From Paenibacillus sp. FSL H8-0548 (lineage in GTDB: Bacteria; Bacillota; Bacilli; Paenibacillales; Paenibacillaceae), in NCBI RefSeq assembly GCF_038630985.1, contig NZ_CP152049.1, forward strand, positions 123,501-187,500: 64,000 nucleotides of DNA, written 5' to 3'. Position 1 is the first letter of the stretch. The number at the start of each line of letters is the position of its first letter. The notes under the pieces were generated by a model, which did not search any database, was not told where the DNA came from, and saw only the letters and a list, made by a program, of their open reading frames with translations. Of this stretch, positions 1 through 8,486 are shown one piece after another. The translations under genes and the position numbers were made by a program.

Positions 1-493
1 AGGAAGGGGAGTCCGTTGGCTTTACAATACAAGGATATTTAATGACTTGATCAATTTTTTCATAGAATTGCTCTTCATCTACGCGAACTGTTTCTGGGAC
101 GGCAACACCGTTCTCGAGTGAGAGGCGCTGTAATACCTCTTTGTTCATCATATCTGAATATATGCCAGGCACATCCTGCGGAATCAGATAATGCTCTCTT
201 AACTCTTCCAGATGCGCATCAATAACCTCGAGATAAGAATCATGACATGGAATAAGCACTGGAGGAGCGCTTTGCTTACGTGCATAATCTTTTAAGAAAC
301 GAATGAATGCGGCCGTATCTTCCTTGTAATGAGGGGAGATCAGCTTCTCAGATGTATATTTTGAATCGGCACCATACGTATCTTTAGTTGAATAGTCAAC
401 AGCAACAGTATGTACTCCGTTAATTCCTAAGCAACGAATCGTACTTAAACCAATATAATAATTACATCCTAAAATAACAGCTTTATTATTCAC
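1..493 (-). CDS. Partial ATP-grasp domain protein (N-terminal part)
   Basis: An open frame runs leftwards from a GTG at 491-493 off the window edge; about 164 codons are visible. The translation begins VNNKAVILGCNYYIGLS, a small nucleotide-fold start, and reaches KYPCIVKPTDSPS, which resembles the phosphate-binding strand of ATP-grasp ligases. The overall look (pre-ATP-grasp fold, then a central domain with P..VKP) matches carboxylate-amine ligases such as D-aspartate ligase or carbamoyl-phosphate-synthase-like enzymes. An AGGA element lies 8 bases before the GTG. The 3' half, including the magnesium-binding residues, is outside the window, so substrate cannot be guessed. Confidence 0.75.
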   Translation of the reverse strand, partial: MNNKAVILGCNYYIGLSTIRCLGINGVHTVAVDYSTKDTYGADSKYTSEKLISPHYKEDTAAFIRFLKDYARKQSAPPVLIPCHDSYLEVIDAHLEELREHYLIPQDVPGIYSDMMNKEVLQRLSLENGVAVPETVRVDEEQFYEKIDQVIKYPCIVKPTDSPS

Positions 494-639
494 AAAGGCA
501 CATCCTGACTTCCAAATTGTGTTTGTTTCAGTGACTATTTTGATTTATGGTTTAAATAATTTTACTTCATACTTTCTTATAATACAAATGGATTTATCCT
601 CATAATGCTGGCTGATAGGCGGATCTTTGGCCCATATAA

Positions 640-685
640 AATAACAAAAAGACAAGAGCAGGCGCATGGGATGCGCCTGCTCTTG
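640..685 (-). terminator. Rho-independent terminator of the LysR gene
   Basis: A perfect 15-bp stem (653-667 with 671-685, loop GGG) is followed, read on the minus strand, by TCTTTTTGTTATT. It lies 40 bases after the LysR stop and before the minus-strand ATP-grasp gene. Confidence 0.85.
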
Positions 686-726
686 CTCTAATCCTATTTG
701 TGTTTTTTCTGTACTGTAAACCGGAG

Positions 727-1608
727 CTAGAATGCTTGTTTAATAAAGGAATAGAAGGCCTGCTCTTGTTCTGTGAGCGTTATGTTTTTGCGTATGACAA
801 ATCCGCTGCTTCGTTTCATTTGCATGCCCGCAATTGGGCGTGTAATAAGCGTACCGCTAGCAATACTTTTGTTCACAGAATAATAGGGAAGATAAGCAAT
901 GCTACTTTCTTGTGCGACTTCATCTTTAATATCTTCAAGACTTTGTTTATATACGATATCTACATTTACATGATTGCGCTTTAAGGCCTGGACTAAAGTG
1001 GACCGAATATAATCGTTCTCAGGAACAAGCAGACGCTTGTGATTTAAGTCTCTGATATATAACATTTTGCGCTTGTTCCATAGGTGCTCCGGCGATGCGA
1101 CGAGCAGCAGATCCTCGGCAAAGAGGGGTTCTATTTCATAGTCAGAATGGATAGAGCTATCGGTTTCATAGAGTGGCATAATAGCGAAATTTGTTTTTTT
1201 ATGCAGCAAATTATTGTTTAATTCGACATAGTCACAGGTACGCAGCAGCGAAGATTTTTCTGGATATTTGTCATTAAAGCGCATAATAAGCTCAGGCAGT
1301 ACATAGGTGCCTAAATAATGGCTGACATAGATATTTGGCGTTTGTGGAGCATCGTGCTGAAGACGGTCAGCGGCCTCCTTATACAGTGATGTGATCTTTA
1401 AAGCGTAGTCATATAGTATTCTACCTTTTTGTGTTAAAGCGATGCTTTTTCCCGAACGATTGAATAAGGCTGTACCGTACTGATTTTCGAGCTGCTGTAT
1501 ATGATTGCTGACCGTAGGCTGAGAGGTATAAAGAATCTTTGCCGTTTCAGTAAAAGAGCGGCAGTCGGCCAGCGTCAAAAAGGTTTGTAGCTTATCTGCA
1601 GAACTCAT
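727..1608 (-). CDS. LysR-family transcriptional regulator
   Basis: The 293-residue protein has the standard LysR length. Residues 4-63 form the winged helix-turn-helix (FTETAKILYTSQPTVSNHI is the recognition region), followed by a linker helix and a two-lobe effector-binding domain from about residue 90 (YVSHYLGTYVLPELIMRF). It acts as a cytoplasmic DNA-binding activator or repressor that responds to a small ligand; the ligand is unknown. LysR regulators often control a divergent neighbour; here the divergent neighbour is the Spo0E-like gene about 310 bases away, and the downstream minus-strand ATP-grasp gene is another candidate target. A strong terminator separates it from the ATP-grasp gene. 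Confidence 0.93.
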   Translation of the reverse strand: MSSADKLQTFLTLADCRSFTETAKILYTSQPTVSNHIQQLENQYGTALFNRSGKSIALTQKGRILYDYALKITSLYKEAADRLQHDAPQTPNIYVSHYLGTYVLPELIMRFNDKYPEKSSLLRTCDYVELNNNLLHKKTNFAIMPLYETDSSIHSDYEIEPLFAEDLLLVASPEHLWNKRKMLYIRDLNHKRLLVPENDYIRSTLVQALKRNHVNVDIVYKQSLEDIKDEVAQESSIAYLPYYSVNKSIASGTLITRPIAGMQMKRSSGFVIRKNITLTEQEQAFYSFIKQAF

Positions 1609-1793
1609 TTGGCATGCACTCCACTATAAATAAGTAATTAGTTAAATTATACATTAAATGATTATGATTATCAATATCATTAAAATTGGAGACATAATTT
1701 ATTGAGAGCGATGTGGAAAGGAAAGAAACATTTCCAAAATCTGATCGATTTTTATAGTGAAATGGAACTATAAAACGGGATCAAAACCCCTTT

Positions 1794-1871
1794 TTTGTCG
1801 AAAATTGCCTGAAAATTGTTAGTGTTTGTCGACAAAATTTTACAAACTCCTTATTATACACGGAGTATAAT
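1794..1871 (+). promoter_or_regulatory. Two Spo0A-box-like sites and a promoter before the spo0E-like gene
   Basis: TTTGTCGAA at 1794-1802 fits the 0A box, and TTTGTCGACAAA at 1825-1836 is a palindromic variant; their starts are 31 bp apart, about three helical turns. A TATAAT lies at 1866-1871 without a good -35 hexamer at the usual distance, as is common at promoters activated by Spo0A~P. The palindromic site would sit near -45. Known: 0A boxes control phosphorelay genes. Inference: feedback of Spo0A~P on its own phosphatase. Confidence 0.6.
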
Positions 1872-1922
1872 AGAGGCATTACCACACGAGTGCTAGATAA
1901 GGAGCGTGCCCCGAAGCGAGCT

Positions 1923-2117
1923 ATGGACAAAAAACACTTGCTTAAACAATTGCAGTCGCTGCGGTCAAAGCTTCACGAAATAGCCGAAGCGCGCGGCAGC
2001 CTGACAGATCCGGATGTTCTGGCAGTTAGCGAAGAGGCCGATCAACTTATAGTTGCGCTACAGCATATACAAAGAAACGAGCTAACACATATCACGATAA
2101 GCCGGGACGATTTGTAA
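1923..2117 (+). CDS. Spo0E-like aspartyl-phosphate phosphatase
   Basis: A 64-residue protein if started at ATG 1923; a GTG at 1890 would add 11 residues that do not fit the family. The family signature is visible: two helices around SEEADQLI, the counterpart of SxELDxLI in Spo0E, YisI and YnzD. Such proteins dephosphorylate Spo0A~P and so delay sporulation. Two Spo0A-box-like sites lie upstream, suggesting feedback. The ribosome site is weak: an AGGAG ends about 18 bases before the ATG. It ends 4 bases before the convergent tadA stop. Family call is firm; the exact start is not. Confidence 0.85.
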   Translation: MDKKHLLKQLQSLRSKLHEIAEARGSLTDPDVLAVSEEADQLIVALQHIQRNELTHITISRDDL

Positions 2118-2121
2118 AAAA

Positions 2122-2640
<519 letters not shown>

Positions 2641-2785
2641 TTAACATGTAGTGGATAACTTTGTGGATAACTAAATCGATATACACAAAAATACTAACAA
2701 ATTATTCAGGTGTGTGCTTAAATATTGTGGATAGTGTGTATAAGATGTTAATAAACGCTCTTGTATAAAAAGGATGTGTCATTCA

Positions 2786-4612
2786 TTGTCAATTAAGATG
2801 AAATTTTCCGTCTTGATTACTCTTACTGTATTGACGTTTTTTATACTCCATCATATTTTGAATGAATATTCAATGATCCAAGGGATGAAGGAGCATGCTC
2901 GTCGTGCCATGCAGGATACATCTGTGCACGTTTCAGGTGTTTTTTCCTCATTCGATGAGCAGCCAGGCGATGGCTACCTTCTTTCAGAAGAGGAGCATAC
3001 GGCTCTGGAGCAGCTATTTGAAATCGTAAAATCATTAAACCCAAATATAAAGGAAATAACGGTATTTGATCAAGACACGCTCGCTGTCCCTTTCGGTACT
3101 TACACGTACAAGAACTCCGTGACGGATCATTTAATTATACCGGATATTAAGAATACCGGCTTTGAGCTGCGTAAGATGCGGATAAATGATGAGACTTATT
3201 ATCGCAGCTACTACTCGGATAATCAAAACGATAACTATATTATAAGCGTTGTGTATGATGGTGATGGGATTAATAGTTTGGTTGCTGCCAGACGAAATCA
3301 TTCCCTCATTTATACAGGCATCACAATGCTGCTTGTACTTATCATCAGCTACTGGCTGGTCGGTGTAATGATTAGACCGATAAAGGATATTTTATGGAAG
3401 GTAAATGAGGTCTCATCCGCACGCTTCCAACAGCCTATTCGCATTAAGCGCAAGGATGAGTTTGGATTGCTAGCACTTAAGGTGAATGCCATGTCGCAAA
3501 ACTTAAGTATTTATATGAATAAGCTGCGCAGAGCGTTTGAGGAAAACCGACGGATGAAGGAACATTTGGAGTCCTTTATTAACAATACGAGCGATGCGAT
3601 TCACCTTAATGATTTAGATGGAAAAATCATTCAAGTAAACCGTGCGTTTGAGCAGCTTTTTGGCTATGAGGAGGAGGAGGCAATTGGGCTTATTTATCCT
3701 ATTCTCCCTGACTCGCATCGTGCGGAGATGAAACATATGCTGAACCAGCTATTGCTGGGAAGAGCGCTGCCATCACAGGAAACAATGTGTGTTACGAAGA
3801 CAGGAGAGCTGATTCCTGTAAGCGTAACGATTTCGCCAATACGTGATACGGATGGAACGATTCGTGCGTTTGCAAGTATTTCAAGGGATATGCGCAGTCG
3901 AAATAAGATGGAGGAGCTGCTGCGCAGGTCGGAGAAGCTGACGACAGTCGGACAGCTGGCAGCTGGCGTTGCTCATGAAATTAGAAATCCGCTTACGACG
4001 CTGCGAGGTTTCCTTCAGCTTCAGCAAGAGAGCAAGAAGCTGGTGCTCTCGCATGTGTCTCTTATGCTATCGGAGCTTGATCGCATTAATTTAATTGTCG
4101 GCGAATTTCTAATATTGGCTAAACCGCAGGCCACAAGGTTCGTTGCCAAGGACGTGAGGAATGTTTTGCGAGATGTGATGGCGTTCATGAATAGTGAAGC
4201 TCTGCTCCATAATATCGAGTTTAGAGTTTCCTTTACAGAGGAGAACTGCCTAATCTCATGCGAGGAGAACCAATTAAAGCAGGTTTTTATTAATTTATTG
4301 AAAAATGCAATTGAGGCTATGCCGAGCGGTGGAAAAATTCATAATTATATTACGCATAAGCGAGATTATATTTCAATTATAATTACAGATGAGGGTGTAG
4401 GGATTCCCGACGACATGATACCTAAGATTGGAGACCCCTTCTTTACGGGAAAGGAAACGGGTACAGGGCTTGGCATTATGGTCAGCCAGCGTATTATTAA
4501 CAGCCACCGCGGCACGCTGGATATTAAGAGCCAGGTAAATGTGGGGACAACCGTGCATCTGCTGCTGCCTGCTTTGAAAGAAGAGGCTGAGAGCGTTATA
4601 CTAGGACAATAG
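2786..4612 (+). CDS. Membrane sensor histidine kinase, sporulation-kinase type, orphan
   Basis: About 608 residues. Order: N-terminal membrane helix, an extracellular sensor of about 130 residues, second membrane helix (TGITMLLVLIISYWLVGVMI), HAMP, PAS (NNTSDAIHLNDLDGKIIQVN), a HisKA motif HEIRNPLTTLRGF with the phospho-accepting His about residue 397, and an HATPase domain (N box NLLKNAIEAM, G boxes DEGVGIP and GTGLGI). The HisKA sequence is of the class used by KinA-KinE, which feed Spo0F. No response regulator is adjacent. TTG 2786 (giving MSIKMKFSVLI) has AAAGGA 11 bases upstream; ATG 2774 overlaps that site and is less likely. Assignment to the phosphorelay is inference. Confidence 0.9.
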   Translation: MSIKMKFSVLITLTVLTFFILHHILNEYSMIQGMKEHARRAMQDTSVHVSGVFSSFDEQPGDGYLLSEEEHTALEQLFEIVKSLNPNIKEITVFDQDTLAVPFGTYTYKNSVTDHLIIPDIKNTGFELRKMRINDETYYRSYYSDNQNDNYIISVVYDGDGINSLVAARRNHSLIYTGITMLLVLIISYWLVGVMIRPIKDILWKVNEVSSARFQQPIRIKRKDEFGLLALKVNAMSQNLSIYMNKLRRAFEENRRMKEHLESFINNTSDAIHLNDLDGKIIQVNRAFEQLFGYEEEEAIGLIYPILPDSHRAEMKHMLNQLLLGRALPSQETMCVTKTGELIPVSVTISPIRDTDGTIRAFASISRDMRSRNKMEELLRRSEKLTTVGQLAAGVAHEIRNPLTTLRGFLQLQQESKKLVLSHVSLMLSELDRINLIVGEFLILAKPQATRFVAKDVRNVLRDVMAFMNSEALLHNIEFRVSFTEENCLISCEENQLKQVFINLLKNAIEAMPSGGKIHNYITHKRDYISIIITDEGVGIPDDMIPKIGDPFFTGKETGTGLGIMVSQRIINSHRGTLDIKSQVNVGTTVHLLLPALKEEAESVILGQ

Positions 4613-4658
4613 GTACGAGATCGGACTCCTAATGAAATAAGTGAAGGAGAAGTGGTCT

Positions 4659-5447
4659 ATGATGCAAGCTGTAAGCAACAAGAAGAGTACTCTGAAGAGC
4701 AGCAATCCTTCTAATGGTTCGGAGGGCTTTACCACCTTGCTGGTAGGGGCAACGGGTCTCATTGGCATCGCTTTGCTGGAGCAGTTGATTCGAGATCCTG
4801 CTGTGCTTAAAATCACCGTTGTCTCCAGACGACCGATAGAAGCTGCGAGGCTCGGCAGTCCAAGTGAACTCACTAAGCTGCATCTGATCGTTGCATCCTT
4901 GGACGAGCTGGATCAGGTATTGGAGCACACAAACGCTGATGTTGTTTTTTGTACGCTTGGCACTACAATTAAGGCAGCCAAAACAAAAGAAGCCTTCCGT
5001 AAGGTAGACTATGAGTACCCGCTCACTTTGGCGCGGTTTGCGGAACGCACGCATGCCTCCTTATTTTCTGTGGTTACCGCTATGGGGGCCTCCTCGAGCT
5101 CAAGGGTGTTTTACAGCAGAGTGAAGGGCGAGCTGCAGGATGCCCTTGTTAAGCTGAGTATACCGCAAATTCAAATATTCCAGCCATCCCTGCTGCTTGG
5201 AGAGCGGGCTTTGTCCCGTCCCGGCGAGACTTTTGGTGCATGGATGTCGAAGGGCTTGCAATTTGCGATGGTGGGTCGCATGCGCAAGTATCGTCCAATT
5301 AAGGGCGAGGATGTGGCTCGTGCAATGCTTCATGCAGCAAGCCGAGCTATAAAGATGAAATCTGCAGACGCAGCGAGTACAACAGCAGGAATGCATTATT
5401 ATCCATCGGACAAAATTGCCGAACTGGTAGTAAATACAACGGGGTGA
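4659..5447 (+). CDS. Atypical short-chain dehydrogenase (NAD(P)-binding, TIP30/YbjT-like)
   Basis: A 262-residue Rossmann protein. GATGLIG at residues 30-36 is the dinucleotide loop, VVSRRP follows the second strand, and YSRVK (Tyr152, Lys156) is the SDR Tyr-x3-Lys pair after the VTAMGAS strand. The set resembles TIP30/HTATIP2-like and YbjT-like atypical SDRs of unknown substrate. ATG 4659 lies 8 bases after GAAGGAGAA; the in-frame GTG at 4641 is inside that ribosome site and is rejected. It is followed after a few bases by the pseudouridine synthase and probably co-transcribed with it. No specific reaction can be assigned. Confidence 0.85.
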   Translation: MMQAVSNKKSTLKSSNPSNGSEGFTTLLVGATGLIGIALLEQLIRDPAVLKITVVSRRPIEAARLGSPSELTKLHLIVASLDELDQVLEHTNADVVFCTLGTTIKAAKTKEAFRKVDYEYPLTLARFAERTHASLFSVVTAMGASSSSRVFYSRVKGELQDALVKLSIPQIQIFQPSLLLGERALSRPGETFGAWMSKGLQFAMVGRMRKYRPIKGEDVARAMLHAASRAIKMKSADAASTTAGMHYYPSDKIAELVVNTTG

Positions 5448-5454
5448 AACAGCT

Positions 5455-6156
5455 TTGAGAATCAATAAGTTTATTAGTGAAACCGGATATTGCTCTAGAC
5501 GAGAGGCAGATAAGCTGGTAGATAGCGGACGCGTTACGATTAACGGCGTGGCAGCACAGCTTGGAAGCCAGGCGGAGCTAGGGGATGACGTTCGTGTCGA
5601 TGGGCATCGAATTGGCGAGCAGAAGCGTCATGTTTACATCGCACTCCATAAACCAGTCGGAATTACATGTACGACTGAGCTGCATATTAAAGGGAATATT
5701 GTCGATTACGTTGGTCATACGGAACGTATTTTTCCAATTGGAAGGCTGGATAAGGATTCAGAGGGTCTCATCCTTCTAACCAACGACGGTGATGTCGTTA
5801 ATCCAATTCTTCGCTCCGAAGGCAAGCATGAGAAGGAGTATTTGGTAACGGTCGATAAACCGGCGACGGATGCTTTCTTAAAGGGAATGGCGAGCGGCGT
5901 TCATATTCTGGGCAGTATGACCTTGCCTTGCGTGGTGACGAGAGTTACGGACAGGGTATTCCGGATTATTTTAACAGAGGGTCGGAATCGTCAAATACGC
6001 AGAATGTGTGAAGTATTTGGCTATCATGTAAGAAAGCTGCAGCGGCAAAGAATTATGAACATTAAGCTTGGTGGACTGCAGGTTGGGAAATGGCGAGATC
6101 TAAGCGAAGAGGAAAAAACGGAGCTTTTTGGAATATTGAGCTATAAGCCAGTGTAG
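5455..6156 (+). CDS. rluF: 23S rRNA pseudouridine synthase, RluF/RsuA-type
   Basis: The 233-residue protein has an N-terminal S4 RNA-binding domain (residues 1-60, RINKFISETGYCSRREADKL) and a RsuA-family catalytic domain with GRLDKDSEGLILL, where Asp99 is the nucleophile, and the later motif EGRNRQIRRMCE. Sequence style is closest to RluF (pseudouridine 2604 of 23S rRNA); RluB or RsuA-like specificity is the alternative. The TTG start at 5455 is 8 bases after the stop of the SDR gene. A bidirectional terminator follows. Confidence 0.88.
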   Translation: MRINKFISETGYCSRREADKLVDSGRVTINGVAAQLGSQAELGDDVRVDGHRIGEQKRHVYIALHKPVGITCTTELHIKGNIVDYVGHTERIFPIGRLDKDSEGLILLTNDGDVVNPILRSEGKHEKEYLVTVDKPATDAFLKGMASGVHILGSMTLPCVVTRVTDRVFRIILTEGRNRQIRRMCEVFGYHVRKLQRQRIMNIKLGGLQVGKWRDLSEEEKTELFGILSYKPV

Positions 6157-6181
6157 ATGGAGATGGACGCGGCAATATAGG

Positions 6182-6229
6182 AAAACCCATTGGATTTGAT
6201 CACATTGTGTGATCAATTCAATGGGTTTT
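6182..6229. terminator. Bidirectional terminator between rluF and motB
   Basis: AAAACCCATTG pairs with CAATGGGTTTT, and inside it TTGATCACA pairs with TGTGATCAA around a TTG loop. A/T tracts flank both sides, so it can serve both convergent genes. Confidence 0.88.
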
Positions 6230-6250
6230 CTTGAAATATAGGAAAGAATA

Positions 6251-7093
6251 TCATTTCGCTACAGAGATCTTCTGTGGATTCGTAGCATCACTATAGGTAT
6301 GCATAATGGAAACCTCGACGCGGCGATTTTTAGATTTACCTGCTGCGGTTTTGTTGTCAGCAACCGGACGATATTCTCCGAAGCCAATCGCACTAAAGCG
6401 TTCGGGCTTCAGCTGTTTGTTTTCAAGCAGAATATCCATAAATCGAATCGCCCGCATGGAGCTTAGATCCCAATTAGATTTGAAGAAAACAGTTGATATT
6501 GGCGTTGTGTCGGTATGGCCTGACACGACAACCTCGTAATCAGGATACTGCTGCAGCATCTTGCCAATAGCGACAGCAAGCTCTCGTGATTCAGGCTTAA
6601 CATTCGCTTGCGCTGGAGCAAATAATGCATTGTCACTGATCGTGATCATAAGCTGGGAGAGATTGAGCTTCGTTTCAAGATCGCTGGTGAGGCCGTTTTT
6701 CTCAATATAGTTATCGATATTTTTCTTTAGCTCTTCTAGATTTTTTTGTTCTCTCTCCATAAGCTCTTCCATAGCTTTATCTGCTTGGGACAATTCCTTG
6801 TTTGGATCTTTGGCTTCCTCTTTCGAATCGATAATTCCGCCTGCTTCATCTTGTTTTTTTCCATCATCATCGCCACTTCTTACGATGCTTTTCTCAGTGA
6901 GGATGCCGCTGCCTGAGCTGAGTGCAATACTGAACGCGTTAGACATGTCCTCAAATTTCTTCACGTCAACAGAGTTCATGGAGTATAGCACGATAAATAG
7001 TGCCAAGAGCAGCGTGAGCAGGTCGGCGTAAGGAATGAGCCAGGATTCATCAACATGCTCCTCGTGTTCTTCGTGTCTATGCTTTCTGCTCAA
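6251..7093 (-). CDS. motB: Flagellar stator protein MotB
   Basis: 280 residues. A short charged N-terminus is followed by one membrane helix beginning PYADLLTLLLALFIVLYSM; Asp24 is the expected proton-binding residue. The periplasmic part has a Lys/Glu-rich coiled segment (about 85-135) and an OmpA/MotB peptidoglycan-binding domain (VVVSGHTDTTPIS, then RRVEVSI). It anchors the stator to the wall beside MotA. The start is TTG at 7091-7093 behind GGAGGAAGGAG and overlaps the motA stop by 17 bases, indicating translational coupling. The last bases and 3' flank carry a short relative of the intergenic repeat (ATATAGGAAAGAATATC near 6237). Confidence 0.95.
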   Translation of the reverse strand: MSRKHRHEEHEEHVDESWLIPYADLLTLLLALFIVLYSMNSVDVKKFEDMSNAFSIALSSGSGILTEKSIVRSGDDDGKKQDEAGGIIDSKEEAKDPNKELSQADKAMEELMEREQKNLEELKKNIDNYIEKNGLTSDLETKLNLSQLMITISDNALFAPAQANVKPESRELAVAIGKMLQQYPDYEVVVSGHTDTTPISTVFFKSNWDLSSMRAIRFMDILLENKQLKPERFSAIGFGEYRPVADNKTAAGKSKNRRVEVSIMHTYSDATNPQKISVAK

Positions 7094-7877
7094 CGGCTCC
7101 TTCCTCCTTCTCCTTCATCTTCGCTCTCTCTGTAGGTGTAAGGAAAACAGACAGCTTCTGATTAATAGCGATTGTGGAAACGCCGGATTGAATGGAAAGC
7201 AGGCCTTCAACCATCATGAGTCGAATTTGAATTTCTTTCTTAGACATACGTTTTAGCTTATTGGCAATTGGATGCCAGAGAACATAACCTGTAAAGATAC
7301 CAAGAAGTGTAGCAATAAAAGCTCCCGCGATTGCATGGGCAAGCTTGTTCATGTCGCTCATATCCGCAAGTGCAGCAACAAGGCCAACAACCGCGCCGAG
7401 TACACCGAGCGTAGGAGCATAGGTGCCTGCTTGCGTGAAAATAAGCGCGCCCGCCTTGTGACGATCCTCAGTTGCAGCAATATCTTCCAATAAAACGTCA
7501 CGAACGAAATCCTGGTCATTTCCGTCAATAATCATACGCATGCCATTGCGAAGGAACGCATCTTCTATTTCATCAACCTTCGCTTCAAGGGCGAGTAGTC
7601 CCTCGCGGCGCGTAATGGATGCCCATTCCATGAAGCGCTGAATTAACTCATCGCGTTGCGGCAGTGTTTGCTCTGTGAAAACCATTTTAAACAGCTTGCC
7701 CACCTTGGCGAGCTCTTGCATCGGGAAGGCTATCATGATAGCAGCAACCGTACCTAAAATGATGATCATATAAGCAGCTGGATTTAGAAGAGATGACAGG
7801 TGCGCTCCCTTTAAAACCATGCCTCCGAGTACAGCGACTAATCCTAGCACAAGACCAATAATTGTTGAATTTTTCAT
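7077..7877 (-). CDS. motA: Flagellar stator protein MotA
   Basis: 266 residues from ATG 7875-7877, with four membrane helices: two N-terminal (IIGLVLGLVAVLGGMVLKG and AAYMIIILGTVAAIMIAFP), a large charged cytoplasmic loop (RREGLLALEAKVDE), and two C-terminal helices (GAVVGLVAALAD and AHAIAGAFIATLLGIFTGYV). This is the proton-conducting stator partner of MotB. GGGG lies 6 bases before this ATG; a longer version starting further upstream is possible but lacks a clear ribosome site. No other flagellar genes are in the window, so motAB is a detached operon as in B. subtilis. A sigma-D-like promoter lies upstream. Confidence 0.95.
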   Translation of the reverse strand: MKNSTIIGLVLGLVAVLGGMVLKGAHLSSLLNPAAYMIIILGTVAAIMIAFPMQELAKVGKLFKMVFTEQTLPQRDELIQRFMEWASITRREGLLALEAKVDEIEDAFLRNGMRMIIDGNDQDFVRDVLLEDIAATEDRHKAGALIFTQAGTYAPTLGVLGAVVGLVAALADMSDMNKLAHAIAGAFIATLLGIFTGYVLWHPIANKLKRMSKKEIQIRLMMVEGLLSIQSGVSTIAINQKLSVFLTPTERAKMKEKEEGAVEQKA

Positions 7878-7923
7878 CATACACCCCGTCCAATACATTT
7901 TCGACATTTCTCTACTTCTTTTA

Positions 7924-7951
7924 TTATCGTCAAATGGGTATTCTGAAGTTA
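7924..7951 (-). promoter_or_regulatory. Sigma-D-like promoter of motAB
   Basis: On the minus strand TAAC, 16 bases, then GACGATAA approximate the flagellar sigma-D consensus TAAA-N15-GCCGATAA (7 of 8 in the -10). It lies about 50 bases before the motA start. The motif is seen; use by sigma-D is inference. Confidence 0.4.
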
Positions 7952-8059
7952 GAGTAAAAGGAACGATTTGAAGGCAAACACGTTAAAAATTAATAAAATG
8001 AGGTAGAATAGTAGAGAGATATGTACAAAAAATGACGACGATAAAGGTGGTATATACGA

Positions 8060-8353
8060 ATGGGCGTTAGACATGCTAGAGAATATGCGGATATTTTGAA
8101 GGATTTTACAGCAGCAGTAGCGGAAATTGAGGATAGCTATACTTTTTTTGAAATGGAGCCTGAGGAATGGTCGGTGCTGCCTGCCGAGGATCGTCATGAA
8201 GTGATGGAGGCGCTAGCGGACGATGTTTTTTTCGGCTTGGGTGAGGATCCCGTTATAGGGGTGGGAAGCGGTACCATTACGTACAATAGCAAGCATCATG
8301 TCATTGAGGTTTCGCAGGGTGAGAAGGTTACGCAAATTATTAGGCTGATCTAA
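8060..8353 (+). CDS. Hypothetical acidic cytoplasmic protein
   Basis: A 97-residue protein without signal peptide or membrane helix. It is rich in Glu and Asp in the first half (EIEDSYTFFEMEPEEW) and ends with a predicted beta-hairpin (GVGSGTITYNSKHHVIEVSQGEKVTQIIRLI). No family is recognised. ATG 8060 follows AAAGGTGGT at a fair distance. It is divergent from motA and lies in front of the EAL-domain gene, separated by 133 bases that appear to hold a separate promoter, so functional links are not supported by spacing. Confidence 0.7.
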   Translation: MGVRHAREYADILKDFTAAVAEIEDSYTFFEMEPEEWSVLPAEDRHEVMEALADDVFFGLGEDPVIGVGSGTITYNSKHHVIEVSQGEKVTQIIRLI

Positions 8354-8486
8354 TGTAGACGGATTATTTCCAGCGGGAGGATAGGGGCTAATACCGTATC
8401 TTTACATTTCATAGCTACTCTATTACAATGTTCTTTAATATACGTGATATATAAACTAACATACATGTGACATAGAGGAGAGCGCT

